The notes under the pieces: generated by a model
Told to the model about the DNA's origin: nothing
Databases searched by the model: none
The model's input: the letters and a program-made list of their open reading frames with translations, nothing else
In this document: piece after piece, positions 62,076-64,000 of the stretch
Position numbering within the stretch: the first letter of the stretch is position 1
How the letters are laid out: each line of letters opens with the position of its first letter
Assembly (NCBI GenBank): GCA_964036275.1
Contig: OZ038437.1
Location: 4,654,501-4,718,500 of the forward strand
From: Litoditis marina
Taxonomy: Eukaryota > Nematoda > Chromadorea > Rhabditida > Rhabditidae
Direction of reading: 5' to 3'
DNA: 64,000 bases
Program-made: the position numbers and the translations under genes

Positions 62076-62584
62076 CTACACAAGTTTTCCGTTGATAACC
62101 GTCTTCCTCATCTGGGTTCCGCACAACTCGGTTCGAATTTCGACAATTGGGGCCCCGTTTTCGTCGTTCATTTGGTAGTCGACCAACAGCCATTTCGAGT
62201 TGGGCACGCGGGCCACGCGCGCCTAAAATCGATAATATGAATTTGAAAAATTGGGAACAAAACTTGAAATTAGGTTTATTTTCAACAAGACATGCTTGCT
62301 AATCTTCAGCTTTCTTTAAATTTTCGGTTATTCATTTTTAACGTGGGATTCCTGAAACGAATTCACATTTGCTATGATAAAGAACACCATTTTGTTCATT
62401 TCTCACCATCATGCTAAAAATTTTGCACCATTTGGCGAATTCGACGACCACGTAATGACTACGAATATATTGTAACCAAAATCGCAAAAATCACTTTAGC
62501 GTGGCACTGAATTTCCTTCGGTCCTCTGCGCATAGTGTACGGCAGAGTCTTGAACAGCACATTCGAGAGCGCGTCTTCTTTGAC
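62076..62584 (-). CDS. unrecognised protein, C-terminal two exons
   Basis: Exons 62584-62495 and 62222-62076 join in phase 0 and give 78 residues: VKEDALSNVLFKTLPYTM..., then ARVARVPNSKWLLVDYQMND, ending TVINGKLV. Both have proper acceptors (TTCTAG, TTTTAG) and a GTGATT donor, and codon use looks coding. I do not recognise the family. The 5' part must lie at higher coordinates; a Thr/Ser-rich candidate exon is at 62993-63098. A polyadenylation signal lies about 180 nt past the stop. The gene converges on the sulfotransferase gene, with about 620 bp between the stops. Confidence 0.6.
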
Positions 62585-62639
62585 CTAGAACATATAAGTC
62601 ACAATCGATAAAAGCATAAAGAAAAAAGCCACAGTGGTG

Positions 62640-63015
62640 GGTATATCATAGAGTTGGACTACGATCGGAAAACAGCGTTCGGAAATCAACAGCTACGCTC
62701 CGTAACGGATATTACCTACGTACGCAAAAAAACGAAATAAGCAGAGACTCAGTTTCGTGTGTTACGTAAACAATTCGTACGTCACGTAAACAATTAGGTG
62801 GAGACTCAGTTCCGTAATTTATATGAATGCTCCGTAACTGACCTAACGTAAACGTACGCAAATCACGTACCGCACAAACAATTACCGTAGTGTTACAGCT
62901 GCGCGTAATTCACGTACACGTTACATACGTAACATACGTATCCTACGCTACTCACAAGGCTTACGTAAATCAGGTACCGCACAAACAATTACCGTAGTGT
63001 TGCAGCTGCGCGTAA
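62640..63015. repeat. CGTAC/ACGTAA-rich region with direct repeats
   Basis: About 375 bp dense in TACGTA and CGTAC motifs. ACCGCACAAACAATTACCGT plus 25 bp occurs twice (about 62868 and 62968), as does GAGACTCAGTTTCGT-like sequence. Confidence 0.6.
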
Positions 63016-63098
63016 TCGAAATAGGTAGAGACTCGGTGGCGGAGGTGGTTTCATTGCCGGGCAAGGTGGTGGAAGAAGTGTAGGCAGGGGTGGCAGGT
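62993..63098 (-). other. candidate Thr/Ser-rich exon upstream of the unrecognised gene
   Basis: Behind a TATTTTAG acceptor, an open frame reads PATPAYTSSTTLPGNETTSA and on to SCNTT, then a GTAATT donor in phase 0, which would join the exon at 62584. The frame has possible N-glycosylation sites (NET, NTT). The 3' end and donor are nearly repeated about 100 bp further along the minus strand (62870-62911), like the partial exon copies seen in other genes here. No homology supports it, so it remains tentative. Confidence 0.3.
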
Positions 63099-63898
63099 CT
63101 AAAATATGATGGTTGAGTTTTGTTTATAAAAAACTAAGGTATTATTTCTCATTATTGTTTCTCAGAAATGGTAGTTTGGACACGAAGGACAGAGTTAAAG
63201 GAAGATTACATTACTGTGAAAGATTAACGTGGCCGGTCTGTAATTGTGAATTACGGTACAGTAAGTATAGGTCCAGATTGTCAGTTTGGTCTCTAAAAGC
63301 AAAGATTACGAAAGCTTATAGTACTGTGAAGTTGACAATTTGGCGTTTTTTCCAACTGGAAAACAGGATATATGACTAATTTTGTCTAATTTATGGTATA
63401 AATTATGGTATTAAAGAATATTAAAGAATGGCTAATTCAAAATAATATTCATCAGAACACTCTTATATAGTATTTATACCTTATTTTGTGTTGTAGTCGA
63501 CATTTCAGTATTCTCTGGCAATTTTCTGAGAGAAATTTGGACTTGGGACTTGGGAAGAATTATGTACTTGATAGAATCATGACATTGCGAACATGTTACA
63601 AGTCATACTAAATTATTTTAATTTTTATTGCATTTCTCCCCTTCGCAACTGCTTTTACCTGTTTTTATCTTGTTTCGAATCACTTGCAATCTTCTTCTTT
63701 TTCTCACCCTTGGAGCATTCGAGAGACACCTTAAATTTCAGAAGTAAACACCGTCAAGCGAAATATGGCATCATAAAACTTTGAATCCGAACTATTTTCG
63801 CTTATTTAGATGGACAAAAACTTTGTAGCTGTCCGGCGACATCCTCGACGAGAGTGTGCAGGTCAGAGATACCCAGACCGTCTTACACTATTACCTGG

Positions 63899-64000
63899 CG
63901 GCGTAGCGATCCCTCCAACCTCATGAGAAGTTCATATGAGTCTCTCATGAGATACCTCATGAGCTACGCGTGAACTCTCAATGTTGTAGCATAGCAATCA
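63899..64000. mobile_element. GGCGGCGTAG/CATGAG palindromic element, cut by the window edge
   Basis: GGCGGCGTAGCGATCCC start and the first half of the core, to the end of the window. Confidence 0.6.

Overview
The window reads as nuclear DNA of a nematode. It is AT-rich, and genes are split into many short exons with GT...TTTCAG or TTCCAG introns. Nearly every start codon I can place sits 0-24 bases behind a splice-acceptor consensus, as expected for spliced-leader trans-splicing. The protein families are nematode-like: small secreted phospholipase A2, an astacin with EGF and CUB domains, an olfactomedin membrane protein, an ODR-2/HOT-like Ly6 protein and a carbohydrate sulfotransferase. I cannot name the species. 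Most long ORFs are artefacts of simple repeats; the real genes had to be assembled exon by exon by matching intron phases.

Layout. 0.4-8.8 kb, minus strand: three tandem two-exon secreted phospholipase A2 genes, each with a signal peptide and a CCxxHDxCY active site; the third has a different, shorter C-terminus. 12.0-24.6 kb, minus strand: one 26-exon gene for an 849-residue secreted astacin metalloprotease with a very long Pro/Gly-rich and Arg/Gln-rich N-terminal extension. 24.6-33.2 kb: no gene seen; palindromic elements, a tRNA-like repeat cluster and (CT)n tracts. 33.2-38.0 kb, plus strand: an eight-exon gene for a 332-residue type II membrane protein with an olfactomedin domain. 38.0-51.3 kb: repeats, including a 93-bp minisatellite. 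51.3-55.5 kb, plus: a Ly6-type, probably GPI-anchored protein (first exon not found). 56.8-61.5 kb, plus: an eight-exon, 350-residue Golgi-type sulfotransferase, convergent with an unrecognised minus-strand gene at 62.1-62.6 kb whose 5' part is unresolved.

Between and inside the genes lie at least ten families of short inverted-repeat elements and SINE-like repeats, several nested in one another. Three patterns stand out. First, partial copies of exons, each spanning a splice junction, lie beside the functional exon in the astacin, olfactomedin, Ly6 and sulfotransferase genes. Second, four elements in three families have perfect 8-9 bp target duplications and interiors built almost wholly from one short self-complementary repeat. 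Third, a 469-bp element with TTAA duplications sits in a SINE whose empty site can be read from another copy. All gene products except the C-terminal minus-strand fragment (not recognised) look extracellular, membrane-bound or Golgi-resident; nothing indicates that they form one pathway.
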